In this document: in pieces, positions 17,474 through 25,875 of the stretch | Numbering within the stretch: the first letter of the stretch is position 1 | How the letters are laid out: each line of letters starts with the position of its first letter | Position numbers and translations under genes: made by a program | DNA from: Eubacterium brachy ATCC 33089 | GTDB lineage: Bacteria > Bacillota > Clostridia > Peptostreptococcales > Anaerovoracaceae | NCBI GenBank assembly: GCA_000488855.1 | Contig: KI535286.1 | Span: 146,394 to 210,393 of the forward strand | Direction of reading: 5' to 3' | Length of the DNA: 64,000 bases | The notes under the pieces: model-generated | Databases searched by the model: none | Told to the model about the DNA's origin: nothing | Seen by the model: the letters and a program-made list of their open reading frames with translations, nothing else

Positions 17474-17797
17474 TTATTGTCTTATAAATTTCTGAACCAC
17501 TTGCACATACTTGTTATGCAATCCTATGTTTACAAAATAGTATGAAAATTTATCCTTTTTCTGAACTTCTACCAACCCGGATTTGATCAGAGTTTTTAAA
17601 TGCTGTGATATTGTTGCTTGGGCGTAATCAAAATTTGCGACTACATCCTTGTTGCAGACCAATGTTAAAGTCGCATTGTTTTTCATTATGAACTGAAATA
17701 TTTTAATTCGGACAGGGTGAGCGAGGGCATCGGATACCTTCGCCAAAAGCACTATTTCTTCTTCCAACATATTATCGCTATCTCTACGAATTCGCAT
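17474..17797 (-). CDS. ArsR-family transcriptional regulator
   Basis: The 107-residue winged-helix protein has the ArsR core: LAHPVRIKIF, a recognition helix in QATISQHLKTL, and a wing with KKDKFSYYF. Only one Cys (VCNKDV) is present and the classic metal-binding ELCVCDL motif is absent. It may therefore sense redox state or another signal rather than metal. AAGGAG lies seven bases before the start. It precedes tpx on the same strand, which makes tpx a candidate target, although a gap of 190 bases and a separate promoter separate them. Confidence 0.88.
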   Translation of the reverse strand: MRIRRDSDNMLEEEIVLLAKVSDALAHPVRIKIFQFIMKNNATLTLVCNKDVVANFDYAQATISQHLKTLIKSGLVEVQKKDKFSYYFVNIGLHNKYVQVVQKFIRQ

Positions 17798-17871
17798 ATC
17801 ATTTCTCCTTAATTTTGCAGTGAGTTAAAGTATCGGTGAGAGCAATCTTCCCATAAAACGGTGGGAAATGC

Positions 17872-18444
17872 TTATAAATCGAGTTTTTTTCTGGTGATGA
17901 AAATCAACTCCGGCGGACAGTTGTGCTGGTTTAAAAGATTTAGATGTGTAACATGAAAAATGGAGGAATCTAAATGGCTCAGATACTCCATAATTGCACC
18001 TTTTTCTTTCATGCCTTCGCTGTGACCGCTATACGCCGTAATGGCACAAATTCCATCGACATTGAGCATTTTTAAAGCTTTTGAAATAGCCGTAAGGGAA
18101 GAGCTTGTCACAGTTGTAACGGATTTGTCTCCCCCAGGCAGATATCCCAAGTTAAAAATGATAATGTCGACATTTTCGAGATACCTGTCGATATTCTCAT
18201 GGCTGTCCAAGATGAAGTTTACATCGCCGATTCTCTGAGGCAATACACTGTTTATAAGACTTTTGGACATATCTACAGCCTTCTTTTGAATGTCAAAGGC
18301 ATAAATCTTTTGTAAACCGGATTGCAGCAGCCACAAGGTATCATTCCCATTCCCCAAAGTGCAGTCTACCGCCACATGATGCTCTTTGATGAATGCTTGT
18401 ACTACGTGGTGCATAAAATCTGAATTTGACTTTATTATATTCAA
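17872..18444 (-). CDS. mnmM: tRNA (mnm5s2U34) methyltransferase, MnmM/YtqB type
   Basis: The 190-residue SAM-dependent methyltransferase has motif I in DCTLGNGNDT, motif IV in FNLGYLPGG and a VTAYSGH-like region (ITAYSGHSEG). This matches the YtqB family, shown in other Firmicutes to methylate nm5s2U in the tRNA wobble position. An open frame extends 77 codons upstream but without family similarity. TTG at 18444, six bases after AGGAG, fits the usual N-terminus exactly and is taken as the start. Confidence 0.85.
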   Translation of the reverse strand: MNIIKSNSDFMHHVVQAFIKEHHVAVDCTLGNGNDTLWLLQSGLQKIYAFDIQKKAVDMSKSLINSVLPQRIGDVNFILDSHENIDRYLENVDIIIFNLGYLPGGDKSVTTVTSSSLTAISKALKMLNVDGICAITAYSGHSEGMKEKGAIMEYLSHLDSSIFHVTHLNLLNQHNCPPELIFITRKKLDL

Positions 18445-18831
18445 TGAAATCTCCTGTTTTGCAATTGTGAAAATCAGCGGTAAGACCTGCACCGACTGAT
18501 ATATAACTAATTTTAAAATATCGGAATAAATTGTATTTTTCCCGAGACGAAACTTTCCGACTATGATCGACAGACTTATATAAGAACCATATAAAATCGT
18601 TTTATATGCAATTTTATCATACGATTTTACCGATTTACCGATGGAGTTATGGTCATAATTTAAGACTGAAAGCATATCGCTTATTAACGATACAACAACG
18701 TGGAGAAAAAGTCAACAACAATATTACAAGTACTCAAATAAGGCATAAAAATTTACAAAGCGGATATAAAGGTTAAAAGATATTTGAAAAATTGTCGATG
18801 CTGTGCAATAATATAAAAAATGGAGGTTATA
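18445..18831. other. Intergenic region with promoter of the next membrane protein
   Basis: About 390 bases without a gene. At its right end TTGAAA (18784-18789) and AATAAT (18807-18812), 17 bases apart and preceded by TGC, form a promoter for the gene at 18832. The remainder is AT-rich and featureless to me. Confidence 0.6.
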
Positions 18832-19452
18832 ATGAGTAAAAGTAAAAATTTATTTAAAAATATAAATTTTGCAATATTGGGGCTCGTTGTGATGGCGACA
18901 TCGACAGCTTTAATAGATTTGGCTGGTGCTTTTAAAGCCATTGCAACAGTGCTGCTGGCAAATTTGGCATTGCATTTTATAAGTTGGCTCTTAATATGTT
19001 TTTCAATGTATAAAATGCAGAATTTAGATAAAAGATATAAAATTGGACTTTATCTGTCAATCGCAGGAGAAATTTTGCTGATCGGCGGCAGTTTTTTTAT
19101 GTTCAAAGAGTATAGATTATTTGGTATAATAGGATTTACGTCCATACAAGGAATGTTTTTCAAGTACTTGTCGGATTTGGCAATGCTTGGGATATACTTT
19201 TTGCTGATAGAATCTTTGTATAAAATTAAAGCTAGGGGAAAAGATGACACCGGTAGCAAGAAAGCGATTAAGAGAACTAAGATTTTTATAGTGCTGATTT
19301 TGATTGCGATGATGTTTACGCCTTTTGCATATATTTTCAGCAAACCGATAAAGTATGTTCTAGTGGTGATATTTGTTGGAGTCGGAGTATTTTTAAAGTT
19401 TTCGATGATCAGTTTCCTGAATAGAAGTTATTCCCAATTTGCAGAAAAATAA
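18832..19452 (+). CDS. Multi-spanning membrane protein of unknown function
   Basis: The 206-residue product has six or seven hydrophobic segments with Lys-rich loops (for example KARGKDDTGSKK). No catalytic motif is visible. GGAGGT six bases before ATG 18832 sets the start, four codons after a less likely ATG. It stands alone between two minus-strand genes with its own promoter. I do not recognise the family. Confidence 0.75.
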   Translation: MSKSKNLFKNINFAILGLVVMATSTALIDLAGAFKAIATVLLANLALHFISWLLICFSMYKMQNLDKRYKIGLYLSIAGEILLIGGSFFMFKEYRLFGIIGFTSIQGMFFKYLSDLAMLGIYFLLIESLYKIKARGKDDTGSKKAIKRTKIFIVLILIAMMFTPFAYIFSKPIKYVLVVIFVGVGVFLKFSMISFLNRSYSQFAEK

Positions 19453-19678
19453 AGATCCGTATGAAGCGAGTTGAACTGTTGAATTATCTCATTGGCAAAG
19501 CTGATTGACAATGAGATTTTTTGATGTTTGTGAAAGAAAAAAACAAAATGATGAGATGTTGAGGATGGTTGAGGAAAGAGTCGCGTTATATGGTGATTTG
19601 AGCGAAAGACAAGAGAAGACTCGAAATATGTATTGGACTTTGCACTTTTAAGACAAGCCTCGGAAGCTCGCAGGGGAA

Positions 19679-20008
19679 TCACCGAAAATCTTCAGGTAGT
19701 TTAAATCCTGACATCAGTTTCAGCTTTTCTTTTTTTGAAAGTTTTTTAATGGCATATTCTCTTGCGGTGGCGGCTTTTTTACATCTTACCGCCGGATCCG
19801 TGCAGCCGAAATCCGTGGGTGTTCTTTTAAAATTTTCCACAGAAAAAGATTCGAAATATACTAACTTTACAGGTAATCTGCTCTTTGTGTATTTTGCACC
19901 CTTACCTGAATTGTGGGCAGAGATTCTTTTTTTTAAGTCGGTAGTCCAGCCGGTATAGAGAGTGTTGTCAGAACACTCAAGTATGTATACGTAATTTATC
20001 ACAGACAT
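19679..20008 (-). CDS. GIY-YIG nuclease domain protein with an in-frame insertion
   Basis: The 109-residue protein belongs to the YhbQ/UPF0213 group: [17 protein letters not shown] at the N-terminus, [15 protein letters not shown], then LVYFE and [14 protein letters not shown]. Between VYFESFSVE and [14 protein letters not shown] it carries about 18 extra residues ([15 protein letters not shown]) not expected in the family, which normally moves directly to an A/LKRE helix. The start is after GAGAGG at 20008; the upstream open frame is noncoding. It may still fold, since the insertion is in frame, but its activity is uncertain. Confidence 0.85.
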   Translation of the reverse strand: MSVINYVYILECSDNTLYTGWTTDLKKRISAHNSGKGAKYTKSRLPVKLVYFESFSVENFKRTPTDFGCTDPAVRCKKAATAREYAIKKLSKKEKLKLMSGFKLPEDFR

Positions 20009-20293
20009 TTCAATTCCTCTCAATCTCAGTAAATTATACAATAAAGATACAGATGTAACAACAGGAGACACAAAACGAAGAGGATAGATAACGGAGATAA
20101 AACAGAGGTGGTGCATAAAGGTGACAGCGGAGGATATCAACCGGGGGAACCCTGCAAAATTGTTACAACGGCATGGATTGCATATCGTGAAAATAAATTA
20201 TATGATGTGAATATTTATGTAACAGTAGATTGATAAATAGAAAAAATGTATAATGTATAAATGATGAAGAATAATCGTGGGACAGGAGGAGTT

Positions 20294-21127
20294 ATGTTAA
20301 ATATAGGATGTCACTTATCCATATCGAAAGGATACGTAAACATGGCGAAGGAAGCGCTCAGAATTGGAGCCAACACCTTTGCCTTCTTCACCAGAAATCC
20401 TCGAGGAGGCAAAGCTAAAGCCATTGATGAGGAAGATATCAGAAGTTTTTTAGAAATTTATGAAAGGGAGAACTTCGCAAAATTGGTCGCTCATGCACCG
20501 TATACCCTAAATCCATGTTCAAAAGATGAAAAAGTCCGGGAGTTTGCCTTTACAGCTATGGCAGAAGATTTGGAAAGAATGGAATATACGCCGAATAATT
20601 ACTATAATTTTCATCCCGGCTCTCATACGGGACAGGGGGTGGAAAAGGGGATAGAGCTGATTTCAGACTTGCTGAATAAAATATTGAAACCGGAGCAGAG
20701 CACGGTTGTTTTGCTCGAATCTATGGCAGGCAAAGGAAGTGAAGTTGGAAAAACCTTTGATGAACTGGCGGAGATAATAAAGAGAGTCGAACTGAAGGAT
20801 AAGATAGGAGTGTGCCTGGACAGTTGCCACATAAGCGATGGGGGATACAACATAAAGGAAGAATTGGATTCTGTCCTGGAGGAATTTGATAACAAGGTGG
20901 GACTCAGCTATATAAAGGCGATGCACTTAAACGACTCCGTGAATGAAATGGGATCAGGCAAGGACAGACATGCTAAAATTGGTGAAGGCTTCCTTGGAAT
21001 TGAAACATTTCGACAGATTATCAACAATGCGCATTTGAGGGATTTGCCTTTTATTTTGGAAACGCCCAACGAGCCGGACGGATACAAAAGAGAGATAGAA
21101 TTGCTGAGAAGTTTATATAGAAATTGA
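20294..21127 (+). CDS. nfo: Endonuclease IV (AP endonuclease)
   Basis: The 277-residue TIM-barrel metallo-enzyme cuts at abasic sites in DNA repair. It shows GCHLSISKG at the start, [25 protein letters not shown], the AMHLNDS metal site, the [10 protein letters not shown] motif and FILETPNE at the end. AGGAGGAG lies just upstream of ATG 20294, so this start is preferred over 20261. A TATAAT box at 20249-20254 may be its -10. Confidence 0.96.
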   Translation: MLNIGCHLSISKGYVNMAKEALRIGANTFAFFTRNPRGGKAKAIDEEDIRSFLEIYERENFAKLVAHAPYTLNPCSKDEKVREFAFTAMAEDLERMEYTPNNYYNFHPGSHTGQGVEKGIELISDLLNKILKPEQSTVVLLESMAGKGSEVGKTFDELAEIIKRVELKDKIGVCLDSCHISDGGYNIKEELDSVLEEFDNKVGLSYIKAMHLNDSVNEMGSGKDRHAKIGEGFLGIETFRQIINNAHLRDLPFILETPNEPDGYKREIELLRSLYRN

Positions 21128-21245
21128 GAAGACGGTATGAGCTGTCAATCTGTATTTGTCGACGAGATATCGGAAAATAATTCAGTAGATGTTGCATAAA
21201 AATACAATTTAAAAATTGTCATTTCATCAAATACGAAAAAATATA

Positions 21246-21254
21246 TGGTATAAT
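21246..21254 (+). promoter_or_regulatory. Extended -10 promoter of alr
   Basis: TGG precedes TATAAT at 21249-21254, 33 bases before the alr start codon. The -35 region is poor, as at thiM. Confidence 0.7.
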
Positions 21255-21287
21255 GAGAAATGAAATTTTGAGAATGAGGAGATAAGG

Positions 21288-22424
21288 ATGTATAAAGAGG
21301 CAATTAGGTCGGTTTGGGCTGAAATCAATCTTACTAATGCTGATTATAATATAAAACAAATAAAGAAAAAAGTGGGAGAAGATAAGGAAATAATCGGGGT
21401 TCTGAAGGCGGATGGCTATGGGCATGGAGCCGTAAAAATGGCGGAAGTCCTCAGAGAAAACGGAGTGAAGAGCTTTGCGGTAGCGACTTTGCAGGAGTGT
21501 ATTGCATTGAGAGAAGCCGGTGCCATGGAGGAAATAATCATGCTCGGATTAACTCCCGATATTTATGCGGATACAATCGTGCAGTACAATATCACACCTA
21601 CGGTGAATTCGTGGGAAAATGCAAAGGCATTCTCGGACGAAGCAAAAAACAACGGAGTGGAAGTCAGAGGATTCGTGGCGGTTGACACGGGAATGGGCAG
21701 AATAGGATATTTGCCCGATGATGAAAGGGCAATCGGCGATATTAAAAAAATGGAAAAACTATCTAATTTTTCAGTTAAAGGGTTGCTCTCTCACTTTGCC
21801 AGGGCTGATGAAAAGGACAAGAGTTTTTCAGAGGTGCAGGTGAAGTTATATGAGGATTTTGAGCGAAAATTAAATGATGCAGGCGTTGAAATTTTGTTTA
21901 AGAGCATTGCAAACAGCGCCGCGATAATGGAAATGCCTTTCGCACATTTCGATGGCGTCAGACCAGGAATAATATTGTACGGATGTTATCCGTCCGACCA
22001 AGTGGATAAAGAACAGTTGAATATAAAACCTGTAATGTCTATTAAAGCGAATATCCTTCACTTGAAGAGAGTTCCTACCGGATTTTCATGTGGTTACGGA
22101 AGCAAGTTCACAGCGACAAGAGAGTCCCTAATCGGAACTATAGCTATAGGATATGCTGACGGATATCCCAGACCGTTTTCCGGTGAGGGCAAGGTGATTG
22201 TAAATGGTAAATTTGCACCTATTGCGGGAAATATCTGCATGGATCAGTGCATGATAGATTTAACGGATGTGCCTGATGTGAAGGTTGGAGACGAAGTTAT
22301 CATCATGGGCAGCGACGGTGTCAATGAGATTTCGGCAGACGACATAGCGGAAGCTACCGGAACGATAAACTATGAAATCCTGTGTGCCTTCGGACAGAGA
22401 TTGCCTAAGGTGTATGTGAAGTAG
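21288..22424 (+). CDS. alr: Alanine racemase
   Basis: The 378-residue PLP enzyme supplies D-alanine for cell-wall synthesis. The PLP lysine is Lys40 (GVLKADGYGHGA) and the opposing catalytic tyrosine is Tyr270 (CGYGSKF). GYADGYPR and CMDQCMID are also typical. Length and start (behind GAGGAG) are normal. It appears monocistronic, with an extended -10 promoter before it and a long hairpin after it. Confidence 0.97.
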   Translation: MYKEAIRSVWAEINLTNADYNIKQIKKKVGEDKEIIGVLKADGYGHGAVKMAEVLRENGVKSFAVATLQECIALREAGAMEEIIMLGLTPDIYADTIVQYNITPTVNSWENAKAFSDEAKNNGVEVRGFVAVDTGMGRIGYLPDDERAIGDIKKMEKLSNFSVKGLLSHFARADEKDKSFSEVQVKLYEDFERKLNDAGVEILFKSIANSAAIMEMPFAHFDGVRPGIILYGCYPSDQVDKEQLNIKPVMSIKANILHLKRVPTGFSCGYGSKFTATRESLIGTIAIGYADGYPRPFSGEGKVIVNGKFAPIAGNICMDQCMIDLTDVPDVKVGDEVIIMGSDGVNEISADDIAEATGTINYEILCAFGQRLPKVYVK

Positions 22425-22578
22425 AAATTCGGTGAAGTGCGGAGTTGAATGTGAAAGTATGGGTGTAGACATGTCTAAGGTGCCTATGATTACCGTTTTC
22501 GCTTGTGGGCATAATTGAGTAAAATATAAAATAATATTGAAATGAAAGACAGTGTAAAGGCTGTTTTCAATATGTAAA

Positions 22579-22616
22579 ATGCCGATATAACTTGTGTTTT
22601 AAAGTTATATCGGCAT
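22579..22616. terminator. Long hairpin between convergent alr and arsR genes
   Basis: A perfect 15-bp stem (ATGCCGATATAACTT with its complement) with an 8-base loop lies between genes ending at 22424 and 22690. The T-runs on both sides are weak, but the position suggests a bidirectional terminator. Confidence 0.7.
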
Positions 22617-22689
22617 GAAAAATTCTGAGAGAATAAATTCATAAATTCCGTTGAAGTCTCTTAAAAACGAAAACATGTTGAGTGGAGTT

Positions 22690-23046
22690 CTATTCACAGT
22701 CTAAAACGTGAACCATGGAATCGTCTAAAATATCCTTGATATGATCATCGTCCAGGCTGTAGAACATCTTTCTTCCGTCTCTGCGAGATTTAATCAGCTT
22801 GGCGACTTTCAACGCCTTTAGCTGGTGGGAAATGGCTGAAGGAGACATATCCAAAATATACGATAAATCGCTCACGCAAAACTCGTTCTGAATGAGGGCA
22901 ATGAGAATTTGCAACCTTGTTCCGTCACCCATAACTTTGAAGAAATCAGCCAGTTCTAATATGTTATCCATTTGTGGCAAAGTTTTTAGAACTTCGTCGG
23001 CGAGTTCCTTGTGTATCGGTTGCGTATCAATCTTTGTTTCTCTCAT
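22690..23046 (-). CDS. ArsR/SmtB-family metal-sensing repressor
   Basis: The 118-residue winged-helix protein shows ADFFKVMGDGTRLQIL, ENEFCVSDL-type sequence (NEFCVSDL), recognition helix SPSAISHQLKAL and wing RRDGRKMFYSL. The C-terminal DDDHIKDILDD and His/Cys tail (MVHVLDCE) look like an alpha-5 metal site as in SmtB, CzrA or CadC. It is divergent from a metal-transport operon and two candidate operators. Together they form a Cd/Zn/Pb-type efflux switch. The start is at ATG 23046, after AAAGGA. Confidence 0.9.
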   Translation of the reverse strand: MRETKIDTQPIHKELADEVLKTLPQMDNILELADFFKVMGDGTRLQILIALIQNEFCVSDLSYILDMSPSAISHQLKALKVAKLIKSRRDGRKMFYSLDDDHIKDILDDSMVHVLDCE

Positions 23047-23143
23047 TACAGCAGTCCTTTCTTTACGTAAAAACATATCTAAACGTCATCAAATCATTTA
23101 CACAGTTTCATGTATTTGAGAGTTGTAAATCGATATGATGATA

Positions 23144-23156
23144 TGGTATAATTATA
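23144..23156. promoter_or_regulatory. Overlapping divergent -10 boxes
   Basis: A palindromic TATAATTATA at 23147-23156 gives a TATAAT on each strand. On the plus strand it is preceded by TGG (extended -10). On the minus strand a weak TTGCTT box lies 17 bases upstream, and this would drive the arsR gene. Confidence 0.5.
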
Positions 23157-23218
23157 CAGCAATAAATACACTTAAGCAATATTAAAGGGGTAAATTGCCA
23201 ATTTGAGGTAGGGAACAT

Positions 23219-23371
23219 ATGAGAATAATCAGGGGTTATTTTTTACGACGGAAGAGAAATTCTAAATGCTACCTTGAAAAACTGTGTATGAAAAATATGT
23301 ATGAAGTTATGGCGTCTGATGTATTCATAAGAAAAAAGATAAAAAAGTTTGATATATGTCTTGACATTTGA
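23219..23371 (+). CDS. Possible small basic peptide
   Basis: A 50-codon frame from ATG 23219 encodes a Lys/Arg-rich peptide (starting MRIIRGYFLRRKR). A GAGGTAGGG stretch precedes it, and an extended -10 box lies at 23144-23152. Its stop overlaps the -35 box of the next promoter. Codon use looks plausible but there is no family evidence. It could be a leader peptide, a remnant or chance. Confidence 0.25.
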   Translation: MRIIRGYFLRRKRNSKCYLEKLCMKNMYEVMASDVFIRKKIKKFDICLDI

Positions 23372-23420
23372 ATATCCGTTCATATATAATAAAGATATAG
23401 TTGAACAAATGCTCAAATAT
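23361..23420 (+). promoter_or_regulatory. Promoter and ArsR-type operators of the metal efflux operon
   Basis: TTGACA (23361-23366) and TATAAT (23385-23390) are 18 bases apart. A TGAA/TTCA inverted repeat lies in the spacer (about 23369-23382). A second inverted repeat at 23397-23420 (ATAGTTGA and TCAAATAT arms, 7 of 8 matching) lies just downstream. Both fit the TGAA-N-TTCA and CAAATA-type operators of SmtB/CadC repressors. Confidence 0.75.
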
Positions 23421-23459
23421 TAAAATAAAACTGCCGAAAAAATATATGGAGGTGTGGAG

Positions 23460-23681
23460 ATGAAAAAGACATTCAAATTGATAGATTTAGATTGTGCAAA
23501 CTGCGCAGCTAAAATGGAAGATGCAGCTAATAAGATTAACGGAGTGAACAAGGCTACCGTAAGCTTTATGACGCAGAAGTTAAAGCTGGATGCAGATGAT
23601 GTCAGATTTGAGGAAATCTTGGATGAAATCGAAAAGACTTGTAAAAAGATTGAACCGGATTGTAAAATTGTCAGATCATAG
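23460..23681 (+). CDS. Heavy-metal-associated (HMA) domain protein
   Basis: The 73-residue protein is a single ferredoxin-like HMA domain with metal-binding Cys residues in LDCANCAAKM. A third and fourth Cys near the end (ETCKK, PDCK) may add ligands. It starts at ATG 23460 with GGAGG seven bases before it; a GTG two codons upstream is less likely. The P-type ATPase 175 bases downstream lacks its own HMA domain, so this small protein probably delivers metal to it as a detached domain. Confidence 0.9.
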   Translation: MKKTFKLIDLDCANCAAKMEDAANKINGVNKATVSFMTQKLKLDADDVRFEEILDEIEKTCKKIEPDCKIVRS

Positions 23682-23706
23682 GAACTCATGATGAGTTCAA
23701 AACTTT

Positions 23707-23747
23707 GAAAACATTCGATTTATCTCAGCAGAAAATTGAATGTTTTC
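23707..23747 (+). other. Hairpin between HMA and P-type ATPase genes
   Basis: GAAAACATTC and GAATGTTTTC form a perfect 10-bp stem around a 21-base loop. No T-run follows, so it is more likely to affect mRNA processing or stability than to terminate. It might set the ratio of the small HMA protein to the ATPase. Confidence 0.4.
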
Positions 23748-23856
23748 CCCGTATATGAGATAATAGCATAAAATCGTTAAAAGGGGAAGCGAGAACAAAT
23801 ACGAGAGAACTTCTCAGTAAGGATGAAATAGCAAGAGAGTTAGCTTGGAGAAAAAT

Positions 23857-25749
23857 ATGTTGAAGAATATGAATAAGAAACAAAGAATTATTTTGTGGCG
23901 GATATTTGCGTCTGCCGTGTTGTTGCTGTTGGGCTTGTTTGTCGATGTCAATCAGTATGTGACTTTCGGATTGCTGCTGGCATCATATTTGCTTGTGGGC
24001 TACGATGTAATCATAAGGTCGTTGAAAAACATAACGAGGGGACAGGTGTTCGATGAAAATTTCCTGATGACCATAGCGACTCTGGGAGCTTTCTATATAC
24101 GAGAATTCAAGGAAGGCGTAATGGTGATGTTGCTTTATCAGGTTGGAGAGCTTTTCCAAAGTTACGCAGTCGGAAAATCCAGAACATCCATTTATGAATT
24201 GATGAATATAAGGCCGGATTATGCCAACTTGATTGTCGATGGACAGGTTGAAATCGTCGACCCGGACGATGTGGAAGTCGGTAGCATAATTCAGGTGAAG
24301 GCGGGGGAAAAAGTTCCTTTAGACGGAGTAGTCGTAAGGGGAAGCAGTTTTTTGGATACGTCGGCACTGACCGGTGAGTCGGTTCCCAGGCAAGTAGGCG
24401 AAGGAGATGAAATCCTGAGCGGATACATAAATCAAAACGGGCTTTTAGAAATCAGAACTACAAAGGAATTCGATGAATCGACAGCGTCTAAAATACTGGA
24501 ACTCGTTGAAAACGCCAGCAGTAAAAAAGCAAAGGCTGAAAATTTCATCACGAAATTTGCAAAATACTATACTCCCGTGGTGGTGATAGGAGCGGTTTTA
24601 TTGGCGTTTGTACCACCTTTAGCAGGGAGTGATATACCGCTGGGAATGTGGATAAAGAGAGCATGCACTTTGCTGGTAATATCCTGTCCTTGCGCCTTGG
24701 TAATCTCCGTGCCGCTGGGATTGTTCGGCGGAATCGGCGGTGCTGCCAAGGAAGGAATTCTCATAAAAGGCGGCAATTACATAGAAGCCATAGCGAAGAT
24801 GAACACCGTGGTCTTTGATAAAACAGGTACGTTGACAAAGGGTGTATTCAAGGTATCCAACGTGTACAGTGCCATCGATAACGATGATGAAAATCAGAGA
24901 AAAAAATTATTGGAATTGGCAGCTGTTGCGGAAAGCTATTCAAACCATCCGATTTCAATATCCTTGAAAAATGAATGGGGTAGAGAAATAGATAAGAACA
25001 GAGTCAGTGATGTAAATGAAGTAAGCGGAAAGGGTGTAGTTGCCAAAATAGATCAATCGGAAGTCTTCGTTGGAAATATGCAACTCATGGCAGACAATAA
25101 AGTGGATGTGGATTCAGTGGATTCTGTCGGAACTGTCGTATACGTCGCTCAAAAAACGGACGAAAATAGAACAGCGAAGTATTTAGGATATATCGAAATT
25201 TCCGATGAAGTGAGAGCGGAAGCAGTTGATTTGATGAGAGAACTTGGAGAAATCGGCGTAAAAAATACGATTATGTTGACCGGAGACAGAAAACAAATCG
25301 CAGAGAAGATTGCGCGGGATTTAAAAGTCGGCAAGGTATATTCAGAGCTTCTACCGAAGGATAAAGTAGAAAAATTAGATGAGATCATAAGCCACAGGGA
25401 AGGCAAACATACTGTCGGCTACGTAGGGGACGGAATTAACGATGCCCCTGTATTGACCAGAGCCGATGTGGGCATCGCCATGGGTGGCATAGGCAGCGAT
25501 GCGGCTATTGAAGCTGCCGATTTGGTGATGATGAAAGACGATCTTTCAAAGATTGGTAAAGCGGTGAAAATTGCAAGAAAAACCATGGGTATAGTTCATC
25601 AGAACATTGTGTTCGCTCTCGGAGTCAAGGCGTTGTTCTTGGTTCTGGGAAGCATGGGGAACATAGAGCTGTGGGAAGCGGTATTTGCCGATGTCGGGGT
25701 TGCGGTTTTGGCAATCCTTAACGCAATGAGGACGTTGAAAACGAGATGA
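23857..25749 (+). CDS. Cd2+/Zn2+/Pb2+-type P1B ATPase
   Basis: The 630-residue pump has the SCPCALV metal site in the membrane, TGES actuator motif (LTGESVP), phosphorylation site DKTGTLT, the HP motif (SNHPIS) and GDGINDAP. About eight membrane segments are visible. The CPC motif with this layout is typical of ZntA/CadA exporters. The usual N-terminal HMA domain is missing and is supplied by the gene just upstream. ATG 23857 is preferred to the TTG at 23845 since GGAG is six bases before it. Confidence 0.93.
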   Translation: MLKNMNKKQRIILWRIFASAVLLLLGLFVDVNQYVTFGLLLASYLLVGYDVIIRSLKNITRGQVFDENFLMTIATLGAFYIREFKEGVMVMLLYQVGELFQSYAVGKSRTSIYELMNIRPDYANLIVDGQVEIVDPDDVEVGSIIQVKAGEKVPLDGVVVRGSSFLDTSALTGESVPRQVGEGDEILSGYINQNGLLEIRTTKEFDESTASKILELVENASSKKAKAENFITKFAKYYTPVVVIGAVLLAFVPPLAGSDIPLGMWIKRACTLLVISCPCALVISVPLGLFGGIGGAAKEGILIKGGNYIEAIAKMNTVVFDKTGTLTKGVFKVSNVYSAIDNDDENQRKKLLELAAVAESYSNHPISISLKNEWGREIDKNRVSDVNEVSGKGVVAKIDQSEVFVGNMQLMADNKVDVDSVDSVGTVVYVAQKTDENRTAKYLGYIEISDEVRAEAVDLMRELGEIGVKNTIMLTGDRKQIAEKIARDLKVGKVYSELLPKDKVEKLDEIISHREGKHTVGYVGDGINDAPVLTRADVGIAMGGIGSDAAIEAADLVMMKDDLSKIGKAVKIARKTMGIVHQNIVFALGVKALFLVLGSMGNIELWEAVFADVGVAVLAILNAMRTLKTR

Positions 25750-25812
25750 AATAGCCTCTAAACATACATTTAAATAAATTTCACACAATTTGTGTCGTGA
25801 AGTCTACACAAT

Positions 25813-25850
25813 AAAAATACCGATGTATTTTTCAATACGTCGGTATTTTT
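25813..25850. terminator. Bidirectional terminator
   Basis: AAAATACCGATGTAT pairs with ATACGTCGGTATTTT (one G-T pair) around a short T-rich loop. A-rich sequence before it and T-rich sequence after it suit both the ATPase gene and the convergent glyA gene. Confidence 0.9.
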
Positions 25851-25875
25851 ATTTGAATGACATGATTAATATTTA

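Noticed and set aside
18445-18675. N-terminal 77-codon extension of the methyltransferase
   Set aside because: No similarity to the family; the TTG with AGGAG at 18444 gives the right length.
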